Shown here: piece after piece, positions 1-10,872 of the stretch
Numbering within the stretch: position 1 is the stretch's first letter
Layout: each line of letters opens with the position of its first letter
NCBI GenBank assembly: GCA_015680685.1
Contig: MNCI01030902.1
Span: forward strand, 173,304-237,303
DNA from: Gnetum montanum
Lineage: Eukaryota; Streptophyta; Gnetopsida; Gnetales; Gnetaceae
Direction of reading: 5' to 3'
DNA length: 64,000 nucleotides
The notes under the pieces: model-generated
The model's database searches: none
Seen by the model: only the letters and a program-made list of their open reading frames with translations
Told to the model about the DNA's origin: nothing
Program-made: the position numbers and the translations under genes

Positions 1-120
1 AACAATTAACCCCAAGTGTTTCTTGTGGTGTTAAGGCATTTAGTCTGCGGAGTTCGACCGGATCGCGCGTGCACGCTCGTATTCGTATGGTTGAGTGTAG
101 GGGTACCTCGCCACTCATCA
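1..120 (+). repeat. LTR end, Athila-like family, plus orientation (partial)
   Basis: The reverse complement of this stretch matches the start (plus-strand left edge) of the LTRs at 643, 9910 and 61682: a TGATGAG-type terminus, then GAGGTACCCCTA, then CTCAACCATA. In plus orientation it is therefore the 3' end of an LTR, closing with CTCATCA at 114-120. The rest lies outside the window. It is less CpG-depleted than its relatives (it keeps a run with CGCGCG near 64), which suggests a younger or less methylated copy. Confidence 0.7.
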
Positions 121-455
121 GAAAGCTATAAATAATAATTAAATAAATAAATAATTAAACTAAGTGAATGCAATGATGAAGTAAACTCGATCTTTATTTC
201 TGGTCATGTGCATGTCCAAGTACGTCACACTTGAATAAGGATGCCGTACAATTACAATCACCACATTGTGGGCATACACTAGGAGAGAAGGGTTAAGAGA
301 AGAACTACATAAAAATTAACACTTAAAACTAAGAATTAAAAATCTTCCTATTGGATCTATCTACCTCTTATTTATAGATGAGGAGAAAGGCTGCGATATC
401 ATGTACGTGATATCACATATGCGATATCACGATTAACTAAAACGGTGACTCATCA
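121..455 (-). repeat. Truncated LTR, related family, minus orientation
   Basis: The order of landmarks follows the LTR at 643-1599: an A/T-rich run, a CTTTATT block, a stretch ending in GGGCATACACT, a TTATTTATAG box near 368 (a TATA box on the minus strand), a palindromic array and a terminal CTCATCA at 449-455. The first third of the LTR is missing; position 121 abuts the oppositely oriented LTR end. Sequence identity to the other LTRs is low, so this may be a sister family rather than the same one. Confidence 0.45.
393..430. repeat. GATATC palindrome array in LTR U3
   Basis: Three copies of a palindromic decamer, GCGATATCA(T), GTGATATCAC and GCGATATCAC, start at 393, 407 and 421, a spacing of 14 bp. 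They sit between the TATA-like box and the LTR terminus, where U3 enhancers lie. Confidence 0.6.
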
Positions 456-637
456 AACTTATTATTTCCTTTTTTGCTTATACTTTGAATCATATTCCAT
501 GCTTTGAAAACATGCTATCTAAAGCTTTAGTACCATTTATAATCCATGATGATCATTTAGCCATACATGATCAACTTGTGTAAATTGTTTGCTTAATAGC
601 TATCATACAATCTCCTAATATCTTGGTTATCGCTATT

Positions 638-642
638 GAGAT
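638..642. repeat. Target site duplication GAGAT (left)
   Basis: GAGAT directly precedes the LTR start TGATGAG at 643 and recurs directly after the other LTR at 10867-10871. A 5-bp duplication is standard for Ty3/gypsy integration. Confidence 0.9.
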
Positions 643-1398
643 TGATGAGCGGCAAGGTATACCTATGCTCAACCATATGAATATGAGTGTTTCATGCATG
701 ATCTAGTCAAATTTCAAGGATTAAGTGCTTATGCATCCGTGTGGAACAAGGATGGGTTGGTTGATTGTTGTCTTTCCAAGCTTACCTATATGTCACGATT
801 GTATGGTTAAGTAAGCTTGAGGCATATGATTTTTATAGCTTTTATGTTTTTATGTCCTACGCTAGTAGGGAAGGAGAAAGGCAACTAAGTGACTAATTTA
901 ACTTAACTACTCATTAACTAAGTTCTAACTAATCCAAACACTAGCATTAGTTCCCACTTGTTGTACATATCCTGAACTAGTGCAACACTGTTGGGATTAC
1001 CAAATTCTAATCGTTACTAGGTTACCAAGCATTACAGGCATACTCGAGGTGGTTGTGCTTGTGTAATTTAATGATTTGCTTAATTGATCAAAATGAATTG
1101 CTATGCTAATAATAGAAATGTAAAGTGCATAAAATAAAATAAAATAAATGCATAAAAAAATAAAATAAAGGAAATGTGTAAGAAAATAAATCTCAAGTGC
1201 TACAAGGATGAATTAAAGAGCTTGTCTTTATTGCTGTATACAAGGTGTGCTTAGGTACATAATGCTCAAATAAAGATCCATCCACACTTCAACCTCGTAC
1301 TGCGGGCACTTGGAAAATAATCTAACTTTCAAACAGACTACAAGAGTTTCGCTACTTGACTGCTAAAAGACTTCTTTCGAATTGTGTGCTTGGGCATT

Positions 1399-1408
1399 GT
1401 ATTTATAG
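1399..1408 (-). promoter_or_regulatory. TATA box of the 3' LTR
   Basis: The minus strand reads CTATAAATAC here. The same position in the other LTR (10631-10640) reads CCATAAATAC. The box lies directly downstream of the U3 repeat array, as expected for the LTR promoter. Confidence 0.6.
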
Positions 1409-1423
1409 GCTTGGGAGAAACTA

Positions 1424-1590
1424 CTCTAATAATTAGAGTAATTTCTCTAATAATTAGAATAAACAGCTAGAGTAACCACTCTAATAATTAGAATAAACCA
1501 CTAGAGTAACTGCTCTAATAATTAGAATAAACCACTAGAGTACTACTATAATAATTAGAATAACTGCTAGGGTAACCGCTAGAGTAACCG
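1424..1590. repeat. Tandem CTCTAATAATTAGAG array in U3
   Basis: Near-palindromic units of the form CTCTAATAATTAGA(G/A) recur every ~34-36 bp, linked by variants of TAACCACTAGAGTAAC. The array lies immediately upstream of the TATA box on the minus strand and is present in both LTRs, so it predates integration. Confidence 0.85.
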
Positions 1591-1599
1591 CTCTCATCA

Positions 1600-1612
1600 T
1601 ACCCCCATGGTT
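1600..1612 (-). other. Polypurine tract remnant
   Basis: On the minus strand the internal sequence reads CCATGGGGGTA directly before the 3' LTR start TGATGAG. The matching position of the element at 61682 reads GTGGTCATA. This is where plus-strand priming should occur. The purine run is short, so the call rests mainly on position. Confidence 0.5.
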
Positions 1613-3640
1613 GAATGAAAACTCATCCTTGAGTTCCTTACAAAATATTGGGAAGGTATGGGATTATTGACTAATTGACAATTGATGGTGGAATGGGATG
1701 ACAAGATCAATGTGCCTAGTGAATAGATCAATAAGCATATTACAACATTAGTATTCATGACCATTATGGTGAACAATCGTACATAAATGACATCCAAGCT
1801 TTTATTTGGTAGCTTGAAGAGAAAGAGAGAGAGAGAAAAAAGATGGAGCATGTTGTCGCCAATGCTGAGATTGCGTCTTCCATTGTTTATCCATAGCCAT
1901 GTCACCAAACTTGCTCCTTTCGTAAATGCTCCAGTTTCGGTCCATCCCAAGTGCTTCTTCCAAGCCTAGTTCATTGTTTGTATAATCACCATCTACACAC
2001 ACAACACAATCACAAATGAGCAATGATAGATACATCACAATGCAGTTGATACCTTGCCTCGATATGAAGCACATTGGCTAAGTTGTGGTTATGGTAGAAA
2101 CTGGTTCAGAGATTTATCACAGGTGACTACCCAAGGTGTAGGGGTTAGGTGAATAGTAAAATGGAGAAAATTGAAAATTTTGTGCCAGGGCCCCCATGAC
2201 TAAGAGCAAACCTTTAGTAGCTATAAGATGGAAAAATATGAGGAACAAGAAAGATGGGAAAAAATAACAATGGGAACACCAATAAAATGGATGTCATGGA
2301 TGGGGATGAAACAAGAGATGATTGATTGTAGGAAATTTTTAAGGAAAAAAAATTAACAATTGCACCAAAAAGGAATGCCAGTGGATCCTCTCCAAAGTAG
2401 GCTCATGCCTTTTATGCCCTGATAAAACCACAAACCAAAGAGTCTGTAGGCTCTAGGAATGTCATTTGGAAGCAAGAGTTAAAAACTTACCCACAAGAAT
2501 TCACCAAAGAAAAATAATGCATAAACCCAAAATGGACTAATGATAAAATTGGTAATGAGGTGGAAAAATGGGAAGAAAGATGGAGAGGAGAGAATGGAAT
2601 GGAATCCCAAGAACAAGGTTGTGTAAAGTCCCTTGTGTATTTCATGGTTAATATGACTAAGTAGAACTCATCCCAAATCTAGACTCAAACAAACCACATC
2701 TAGTGACCTTGCATCAACACACTTGACCAATCCATCCACTTGAAGCAACAAGAATGCTTCCACAAAGAGTCACCACTATTTCGAGAAGAGCGAGATGGAG
2801 AAGTAGTAAGCGAGAAAAGGCCTTAGTTATAGGGAACCTTCAAGAATGGGTAACATGTCTTTCTAGTTCTATAAATAGTACTTGTAGCCCATATTGCTTT
2901 ATTATGTCTTAGAGGTGTGCTTTGAATTCTCATTTTTTTGATGTTTATGCATGAGAACCACACCGTGCAAAGACTTATTTTTATTCACTCAGCTTCTTGA
3001 TATTTGAACAATGTCAGAATGGCCGAAAACCCAAGAAAAAGCATCCAAGCATCCAAGCATCCAAGAGAATGGCCAACACAAATGCATCAAATCCCCTTGA
3101 AGTCACACCCTTTTCATCCTTTGAGTCTTTTCTTGGTTTAAAAAGTACCTAGCCACCAAATCATTAACAAGTTTACTTAGAAAAAGGGGACTGTATAGTT
3201 CCAAGCCAAAGGAGACCATAGAGTTTTATGGATGAGTGGAAGACATGGACTCATTGCTTGTTTTACCAAATGAACCATACCTTAATATCAACATCATAAT
3301 TCAAAGGTAAAAACCAAACATTAGCAATCAATATGATATAATTCAATCCACCATCATGAGCACTTATTATATGATGAATAAAAGTAAATCAAGGAAAAAA
3401 AGAAAAAGTAAAAACATGAATGATGGTGTAAAACAAAAATAAGAAAAGTTGAAAGAATGTGTAAAACAAAAAATGTGTAAAACAAAAATGTGTAAAACAA
3501 AAATTCAAAAAGAACTGAGGGCCTAGAATGGTTAGCATAGGTGGCCATCTCCCACATGACTAAGTTGGAAGGAGGAGATCTAAAATAGTGAGTAGGGTTG
3601 TTCATCAAGAGAGTTAGCATGTGTAGTAGCTATCCTAAGC
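1613..3640. other. 3' region of the Athila-like element, no env recognised
   Basis: Two kilobases lie between the integrase end and the 3' LTR. I see no convincing sense-strand env-like ORF with signal peptide and membrane anchor. The region is purine-rich on the plus strand and holds a short direct repeat (CATCCAAG three times near 3045-3065). A plus-strand frame is unusually open at 2269-2673 and is listed separately. Confidence 0.5.
2269..2673 (+). pseudogene. Possible antisense ORF remnant in 3' region
   Basis: Reading the plus strand (antisense to the element) from about 2269 gives a hydrophilic Lys/Glu/Asn-rich translation with only four in-frame stops (near 2323, 2329, 2398 and 2516) over roughly 134 codons, ending at a TAG near 2671. 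Segments such as IFKEKKLTIAPKRNASGSSP and KWEERWRGENGMESQEQGCV look like protein rather than random AT-rich translation. Antisense ORFs between pol and the 3' LTR are known in some Tat-lineage elements; that this is one is inference. Confidence 0.35.
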
Positions 3641-4990
3641 TCCTAGAAAGGTTTGGTTTGTTGCACGTTGACCAAAAGTTTCTTATCCAGGCTCTTAGGT
3701 TTGTATATTGTCATGGACCCTGAAGGAAAAGTTGCATAAATAATATAAGGTCCTTTCCATAGTGTTTAAAATTTAGTACGTTGTGGCACATGTGTGGGAT
3801 TCTAGTAGAGAACCTTATCTCCTGGCTGATATTTAACTTTCCTAATTCTTAGGTCATGAATTTGTTTATTGAAGGCCTTGTACAATTCGTTAGATGACAA
3901 AGTAGCTAATCAGTTTTCATCTAGCAAGTTATAGGTTACTAACTATTGTTTTTGTGCTAGATCAAGGTCAAGGTTGAGGTCACATGTCATGGATAGTGTA
4001 TAGAGCTCAATTTGAATGAGAAGCATTGGTAATTTACCATACATAAACTCATAGGGAGAGTAGCCTGTACGGAGTTTCCATGTGAAGCAGTATGCCCAAA
4101 GAGCATCATTCAGTTTAGTGCTCTAGTCTTGCCTAAACTTGATAATAGTTCTTGTTAATATCTTCATAATCTCCCATTTGGTGACTTCTGCTTGACCATT
4201 CACTTGGGAGTGGTATGGTGTAGTCAATTTATGCTCAACCCCTAAGTGTTGCATTAATTTTTGAAAAGTTGCACTTGTGAAGTGTGTACCATTATCTGAA
4301 ATAAGTGCACGCAGCACACCAAACCTATTTATGATTTGTTGTTGAACAAATCGTGTAGTAGTAGATGATGTACAATCTTTAACAGTAGCTGCTTTGGCCC
4401 ATTTTGTTAGGTAATCAATGGTAACAATAATATAAACTTTTCCATTGGACATTGGTGTAATCGGCCCCATAAAATCAATTCCCCAAATGTCGAAGGGTTC
4501 TAATGGTTGAATCCATTATTGCAGATCCTCCATTCTAGCAGTCATTCCTCCATCACATTGATAACACTCACAAGATTGGACGAAATGATGGGATTCCTAA
4601 AATAATATAGGCCAATAATATCTTGCAAGAAAGATCTTGATGATCGTTCATCTCCCAGCATAATGATCCCCACAAGGACCCTCATGAGCATCTTGGAGAA
4701 CTCACAGTTGATCTATATCAAGAACACACCATCAAACCAAGCCATTGGGATGTACTTTGTAAAGTTTCCCATTGATTTCCATAAAGTACTTGGCTCGGTG
4801 AAGAAACTGTTGTTTCTTCTTAAGGTTTAACTCTTGTAGTGTTTGTTGGGTGAGGAGATAGGTAAGAATGTTACTATACCAATTTTTCTCCATGGGTGAT
4901 TGATTATTTACTACACCAGCAAAGAGGAATTCATCAGGGAAATGATCAAACGTTGGATAGTCATCCTCTTTGTTATTCCATCGCAACCAA
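3640..4990 (-). pseudogene. Integrase (pol C-terminal part)
   Basis: The integrase joins element cDNA to host DNA. The N-terminal zinc-binding remnant is seen as CECYQC near 4560. The catalytic core is open at 4123-4470 on the minus strand: the first Asp lies in [12 protein letters not shown], the second in [12 protein letters not shown], and the catalytic Glu in the stretch [10 protein letters not shown]. The C-terminal part runs on in broken frames to about 3640, with the family's GPY..Y..FPSGS-like stretch near 3750. It follows RNase H directly on the minus strand. Frameshifts and stops mean it is not functional. Confidence 0.88.
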
Positions 4991-4999
4991 GATAAATGA

Positions 5000-6600
5000 T
5001 CAACAACTACATTCTTGGTGCCCTTGTGATTGATCATCCTTAAATCAAACTCTTGTAAGATTACAAGCCATCATATGATACTAGGGCTTACCATTGGCTT
5101 ATTCATGAGGAACCAGATTGTACTATGATCTGTATGTATATATACTTTATATCCCAATACATAGTGTCTAAAATTTTCTAGTGGAAACACTATAGCCATT
5201 AATTCTTTCTTTGTGGTAGTGTAGTTACGTTGTGCACCAGCAATACTTCTACTTGTACAATGGATGTAATAAGGAAACTTCTGGTCATCGAACTATGTAA
5301 GTATGGCTCCTAAAGCATAGTTGGATGCGTTAGTCATGATATGAAATGGTTTGGACCAGTCAGGAGCTTGTAGAATGGGTGTTTCTACTAGCTTCTATTT
5401 TAGAGTTTGGAAAGCTAATTCACATTCCTTGGTCCACTCAAAAGGTATATCCTTTTTTGTTAATTTTACTAATGGTTTGGAAACCTTTGAAAAGTTCTCA
5501 ATAAATATCCTATAGTAGACAGTATGTCCAAGGAATGACTAAATATCTTTGACAGTTTTCGGTTGATGGGTAATTCCTTGTATAATTTTGATTTTCTGAG
5601 GGTCTACCTCTATCCCTATGTATGATATTTTGTGCCCTAGTACTACGTCTTCTTGGACCATCAAATGGCTTTTCTGATAGTTGAGCCTCAAATTGGTTTC
5701 TACACATCTTTTTAACACTTACTCCAATCGGTCAAAGGATTGATCAAAGTTTGCTCCATAAGTGGAGAAGTCATCAACAAAGACCTCCACACCATTCCGT
5801 ATCTGCTATTGGAATATGCTTAGAACTAGTCATTGAAATGTTGTAGGGACATTGCACAAGCCAAACAACATTTGTTTGTATGCGAATGTTCTCCTAGGAT
5901 TGGTGAATGTAGTCTTGTCTTGGTCTTCTAGGGCTATTTGTATTTGGTTATATTCGCTATACCATCCAAAAAACTATAATAGTGATGCCCTGTGATAGTG
6001 TCTAAAACTTGGTCAAAAAATAAAAATGGAAAGTGATCCTTGAATGTTGCCATATTTAATAGCTTTAAATCTATGCACACCCTCCATTTGCCTCCCTTTT
6101 TAGGCACAATAACTAAGGGGCTAACCCATTCGCTAGTAGCAATGGGGTATATGAACCCAACCTTGAGAAGTGGTTCAATTTCTTCCTTAACTACTTACTT
6201 CAGCTTAGGATTCAATTACCTCTGTGGTTGTGTTCAAGGCTTCATGGATGGGTCAGTGTAAATTCTATGTTGGCATATCCTAGGGTCTATTCTAGTTAAT
6301 TCGGGATATGATCATGCGAAGGCTTCCGACCATTTATTTATTACTTTCAACAGTTCTTCTTTCTGTTGAGGAGAAAGCTTAGCGTTGATAATTATTGATT
6401 TTCCATTTTTAAGGAATGTGTATTCCATATCGATGGGTAATGATTTTAGCTCAAGGGGCTTCTTCTTAAATTTCTTAGGGATTTCTAGCTTCCTCCAGTT
6501 GATATTTTCAAGGTTAAGACTTGGAAGTTGGCAGTGGACTTGCTCTAATGCATCAATGCTATCGATGAAAGCATAAGTCAAACCCTTAGTTGATTTCATG
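5000..6600 (-). pseudogene. Reverse transcriptase and RNase H
   Basis: These domains copy element RNA into DNA and degrade the RNA strand. The linker and RT start are open at 6312-6599. RT motifs follow in broken frames: PLVIVPKKGGKWRVCIDLKL near 6100, then FVDDFSTYG at about 5758-5784, where Y/F-x-DD is the catalytic box. RNase H begins near 5345 with MTNASNYALGAIL, in which the usual first catalytic Asp is Asn. A segment open at 4732-5037 covers the RNase H end (KNVVVDHLSWL) and the start of integrase. Many stops sit at expected Gln or Trp positions. Confidence 0.9.
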
Positions 6601-7019
6601 CATATGAGTGAACTGCTTTCTTGATCAGCTATCAGCCATTGGATGTCTTCCTGTCATGTGGCTACTACAAATAGGAATCTTTGTATGTTAATCACTTGTG
6701 CACACTGATTGCATGCAGGCAATGCTAAACTTTGCACAAACCATGACCTCTACATGCAATTAAACCCTATGTCACTGTATGCGATGCATGGAAATTTCTT
6801 CTTCTCGATCTTTCTGAATGTATTTAGCTTTGATATTTTTAGGGAAAGATAACGGATTCCTAGGTGTGTGTCGATGGTGCTTAGCCATGCTCTTTCCATT
6901 ATGATTGGGAAGTCCCCCTTATCGTTGTTTACCTAAATCACTAGGAAGTTAGCTGGGTATGACCACCCACAAATAGTGGTAACAATGTCTTCCATTAGTC
7001 CCAATGGAACAGTGATAGA
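6600..7019 (-). pseudogene. Protease-RT linker of pol
   Basis: Broken frames continue from the protease (7020) toward the RT start at about 6600. The recognisable part follows the protease core: ICGWSYPANFLVI then NDKGDFPIMIGKSMAKHHRH near 6890-6980, matching the family's G..FPI.LGRP-type end of the protease. The rest is a hydrophilic linker with several stops. Confidence 0.55.
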
Positions 7020-7385
7020 CTAGTCGACCAACTCTAGATGGATGTTGCTCTTTCTCAATGGAGGTAGGTTCCAGGTCTTGTACATTTCTTGAGAAATCAA
7101 GTTGACACCGAAACTTAAATCCAAAAGAGCCTTGCACGGTGCATTTCCAGCAATTTGTAAGTATATTAGAGGACTCCTAGGATCAGAGAATTTCCTAAGA
7201 ATGTGGCCAGCTTTTATCCAATCTGTGATGGCATGTGTTAGCATGACTATATGTGTTGAGTGCGGTGATTGGGTTGAAGGGGGCTCTGAAGTTTTGATTG
7301 ATACTAGGGCATCTAAGGAATCAGCTACGTGTGATTGCAAGGGCTTGGTTGGGCTATTGGTTCTAAAGAAAGGTCTTTTTTTCAT
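7020..7385 (-). pseudogene. Retropepsin-type protease
   Basis: An open frame of 121 codons carries the element's aspartic protease. About residues 70-98 read DPRSPLIYLQIAGNAPCK followed by ALLDLSFGVNLIS. Retropepsins have a D[TS]G active site; Athila-type elements show a DLGxSVN form, and here the Gly is replaced (DLSFGVN). The enzyme would cut Gag-Pol. The N-terminal part is a poorly conserved linker from gag. The Met at the start is probably not a true start, since gag-pol is read through or shifted in these elements. Confidence 0.75.
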
Positions 7386-9773
7386 GTGATTGTTGGAACC
7401 AACATTAGGTTGAGAGTTAACAACCCTCGTGGTCTTATGTTGCTATGGCTAGGTAGGGATTTCACCTTGCATTGCGAGAGTAGGTGGTATTTGAGCTATT
7501 GGTGGAAGAGATGTGGCTAGATGAGAAGGATGATATTCTTGTAGAATATTTCCTCTAGAAGAGGGAGTCCCATAATACTCACGAGATTGGTAGTGAGGTT
7601 GAGGAGTGACATGACTAGTAGAGTCACGTGGGGAGATTTGCTGCTACATGTAATATTGATACGAGTTAGGTTGCCGGTAAGGATACTGTTGCCTTGGTGG
7701 TGGCATTCCCCATGATTTTGGGTGCTACTACTATTGATATTGCTTAATCAGTTGTGGTGGAGTTCCACTGGGATAATATGTTAAGGGTTGGTGGAACCAC
7801 GTTGGGTTACCTTGAGGATAAGGTAACCTTCGGGGTGTTTGTCTTTTGTTTAATCATGGGTTAAGTGCATACACCCTAGACTCTTGTAGATGTGAGATTA
7901 CAGGGCAATATCCCTTAGGATGGTCATATTGACATATCTCACATCCATTATCATTGTTTGTTTTTGAATCCACAACCTCTTCAATGATGGCAACTTTGCC
8001 CTTACCCTTGCTACATGCATGTTCAACCTTTTTTTTTCTTTTCTCACTACCTTACTCTCTAGAGTCCTCTACTATTTTAAGAACCATTTAAAATATATTG
8101 TCTAGGGAATCCCACATTTGGTCTACCTTTGCTGAAACTTCTGATGTCATCTTTTGGATAGGCAAAGTTTTCCTATTCACCATCTCTTTGAGTGGTGACT
8201 CTTCTTCATCCTTACAAAATCTTACTCCCCTCTTCTAGAGGGAAGGATCTTGGTTATACTCTTCTACACTCTCTCTCTTCTATAGCTCACCTTCTTCCTT
8301 AGCAACTTGCTCCAATATTCTTTGAATTTGATGGGACCTAAGCTCAGATAGTCTCCCTTGGGCATAAGTCCCAAGGGTTCTTCTTGTTGGATGCCTAAGC
8401 CCATCCACGAGATGGTGCAGTTGATCCATTTGTAAATAACCATGGCTAGGACAATGATGTAACAATGCATAGTATTAGCCCATGGCTACATCTAAGGATT
8501 CATGTCCTCCTTGTTTCTAGCCTTGGATTTTCTTTTGCAAGTTAGACATTCAAGAGTACATTTGGTACTTGTCATTAAATAGTTTTAACATAGTACTCTA
8601 CCTACGAATAGATTTCGGTTCTAAAGACCAATACTAGCTTTTTGCTTCTTTAACTAATGTTTGTGGGAAAAAATTAAGTTTTCTCCATTTTTTCTCTATG
8701 TTCTATAAGGCACACACATCATGGAATGCTTGTAAATGATTCTAAGGATCAACGTTGTATCCCCCTTCAAATCATGGGATGTTATTCATATCTAATCTCT
8801 TGATTCTACTATCTTTTTGATGCCTTGTTAGAATTCTAACAACCTTAGTTATGTCCAACATACTTTGAGTAGTGAGTATGGGTTTATCGTGATCGTCTTG
8901 TCCATGGCATCTATGATGCCTATGTTGTTCCCTGCTCTCCCTTCTTCTATGCTGTGACTCTCTAGAGTGCCCTTATCCCTTTTCTTGGTTGTTTTGTCTA
9001 TGACTTCCACTTTGCCTACCTTTATCCCCATGGTATTTTTCCTTATGACTATGTCTAGATATTGAAGGAGAGGATGAAGGAGATGATGAAGGTGAAGAAG
9101 AAAGAGAATTGTCACCATGACGGTGTCTGCTACCTTCTTTTCAGCGGTCACGGCCTCGATCGCGATTGCGATCAGAATGTCCACTTTTATCATGTGTTCA
9201 TGTTCCTTTTTCAAATCCTTTGTGCTCGTGGATATCAGAACCTAGGTTATGAATAGTGGAATAAAGGTTCTGACACACAACCCCTTCGCCAAAGTCAAGG
9301 GGAGGAACATCATTGTGTGGATGATTGCTTGAGGTAGGTTCACTACCCTCATTTTTGCTCAAGACATGTGAGACATCCTGGGACCACTTATCCTTCAAAG
9401 ACTTATGATGTCTCTCATGTTGGAAGTCTCTTTGACATTGTGCCTCCATGGGATTGTATTCTCTCTAGTCATGGTCTTGCACAATGTATTCTGCATGTAA
9501 GTGCGGCATGCCAATTCATGTGAGAGCATGAAGAAGCATGCTGGGAACTGAACGATCAGGAGGTAACACTATGTTACCTTCTAAGTATCACCAATGCAGT
9601 TGTTCATCTTGATGGAGGATAAATGTGAAGTCTGGTATATACTCATCGGGATAAATATATACCACTTGAACTTGTTGAGGGACTAGCAGATCAACATCAT
9701 GTGTATTACGCTATTGACTGTTTCCTGTTTCAGACCTAGGTGGTGAGGCACTTCCATATGAAGAAGAAGACAT
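7386..9773 (-). pseudogene. Gag with zinc knuckle
   Basis: The frame begins with an ATG at 9773 (MSSSSYGSASPPRSETGNSQ), 119 bases inside the primer site. It continues through a charged region rich in Arg/Ser (near 9050-9150), then the conserved Retrotrans_gag core near 8850-8560 (NHLQAFHDVCAL, NFFPQTLVKEAK, MLKLFNDKYQ). A zinc knuckle follows at about 7902-7945, CEICQYDHPKGYC, with CX2CX3HX4C spacing. Gag would form the virus-like particle and bind RNA. Several stops and at least two frame changes break it. Open pieces are 9198-9449, 8849-9214 (shifted) and 8264-8470. Confidence 0.82.
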
Positions 9774-9891
9774 ACTTGCATGTTCAGTGTGCAATGTATT
9801 CTTGTTTATTATTTTCTCAATCAACCCTAAGGGTTCATTCCAATGATGTAAATGATTTCCTATGTTCTAGTTAGCACACAAACAACTAAGT

Positions 9892-9908
9892 CCCCAACAA
9901 TGGTGCCA
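9892..9908 (-). other. Primer binding site, tRNA-Asp type
   Basis: The minus strand reads TGGCACCATTGTTGGGG one base inside the 5' LTR end. The canonical plant tRNA-Asp primer site is TGGCGCCGTTGCCGGGG; all four differences are C-to-T or G-to-A transitions, three of them at CpG. This fixes the element's orientation and its 5' LTR. Confidence 0.85.
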
Positions 9909-10630
9909 ATGATGAGCGGTGAGGTACCCCTATGCTCAACCATATGAATACGAGCATTTGATAGACGATCTAGTCAAATTACAAGGACTAAGTGCTTATG
10001 CACCCTTTTGGGAAAGGATGGGTTGGTTAATCATTGTCTTCCCAAGCTTACCTGTATGTCATGATTGTATGGTTAAGTAAGCTTGAGGCATATGATTTTT
10101 ATAGCTTTTATGTCTTGTGCTAGTAGGGAAGAAGAGAGGTAACTAAGTGACTAATTTAACTTAACTATTCATTAACTAAGTTCTAACTAATCCTAACACC
10201 AACATCTGTTTCCACTTGCTATACACATCCTGAACCAGTGCAACACTACTGGGATTACCAAACGCTAATCGTTACTAGGTTAACAAGCATTACACGCATG
10301 CTTGAGGTGGTCGTGCTTGTGTAATTTAATGATTTTCTTAATTGATCAAAATGAATTTATTTTCTAATAATAGAAATGTAAAGTGCATAAAATAAAATAA
10401 AATAAAATAAATGCATAAGAAAATAAAATAAAGAAAATGCATAAGAAAACAAATCTCAAGTGCTACAAGGATGAATCAAAGAGCTTGTCTTTATTGCTTG
10501 AATAAAAATCTGTCCACACTTCGACCTCCTGCTACGAGCAGTTGGAAAATACTTCAACTTTCAAATAGACTACAGGAGTTTTGCTACTTGACTACTAAAA
10601 GACTTCTTTCCAATTTTGTGCCTGGGCACT

Positions 10631-10640
10631 GTATTTATGG
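10631..10640 (-). promoter_or_regulatory. TATA box of the 5' LTR
   Basis: The minus strand reads CCATAAATAC just downstream of the U3 palindrome array. This is the probable ancestral promoter of the element; transcription would run toward lower coordinates. Confidence 0.6.
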
Positions 10641-10649
10641 GCTTGGAAG

Positions 10650-10857
10650 CAACTACTCTAATAATTAGAGTAACTACTCTAATAATTAGAATAAACCACT
10701 AGAGTAAACACTCTAATAATTAGAATAAATCGTTAGAGTAACTACTCTAATAATTAGAATGAACTGCTAGAGTGACTGCTCTAATAATTAGAATAAACCA
10801 CTAGAGTAACTGCTCTAATAATTAGAATAACTACTAGAGTAATCGCTAGAGTAACCG
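10650..10857. repeat. Tandem CTCTAATAATTAGAG array in 5' LTR U3
   Basis: Six units with the near-palindrome CTCTAATAATTAGA(G/A) recur with linkers such as TAAACCACTAGAGTAAC. This copy has a slightly different number and spacing of units from the one at 1424-1590, so the array has changed by unit gain or loss. Confidence 0.85.
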
Positions 10858-10866
10858 CTCTCATTA

Positions 10867-10871
10867 GAGAT
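10867..10871. repeat. Target site duplication GAGAT (right)
   Basis: Perfect match to 638-642, directly outside the LTR terminus at 10866. Confidence 0.9.
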
Positions 10872-10872
10872 A

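Larger units (their letters stand above)
643..1599 (-). repeat. 3' LTR of the Athila-like element
   Basis: Starts TGATGAGCGG and ends CTCTCATCA on the plus strand, giving the inverted TGATGAG...CTCATCA termini. It matches 9910-10866 along its whole length. On the minus strand U3 (palindromic repeats) comes first, then a TATA box near 1399-1408, then R/U5. Confidence 0.9.
643..10866 (-). mobile_element. Complete Athila-like Ty3/gypsy retrotransposon (decayed)
   Basis: Two LTRs of 957 bp each bound 8.3 kb of internal sequence, flanked by a perfect GAGAT duplication. Read on the minus strand the order is 5' LTR, tRNA-Asp-type primer site, gag, protease, reverse transcriptase, RNase H, integrase, a 2-kb 3' region, a short polypurine tract and the 3' LTR. 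This order with integrase last is Ty3/gypsy. The tRNA-Asp primer site and the degenerate protease motif (LLDLSFGVNLIS, where Athila-type elements carry a DLGxSVN form) point to the Athila/Tat branch. Stops and frameshifts break every ORF, and the LTRs differ at about one base in ten by eye, so the copy is old and cannot move by itself. Confidence 0.92.
9910..10866 (-). repeat. 5' LTR of the Athila-like element
   Basis: Starts TGATGAGCGG at 9910 and ends CTCTCATTA at 10866 (the terminal CA has become TA). It matches the left LTR throughout and is directly followed by GAGAT. U3 repeats lie at 10650-10857 and the TATA box at 10631-10640. Confidence 0.9.

Noticed and set aside
1597-2074. Minus-strand ORFs at 1597-1950 and 1802-2074 as an env-like gene
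   Set aside because: They are short, overlap the LTR end, have no signal or anchor pattern and match no protein; probably chance frames.
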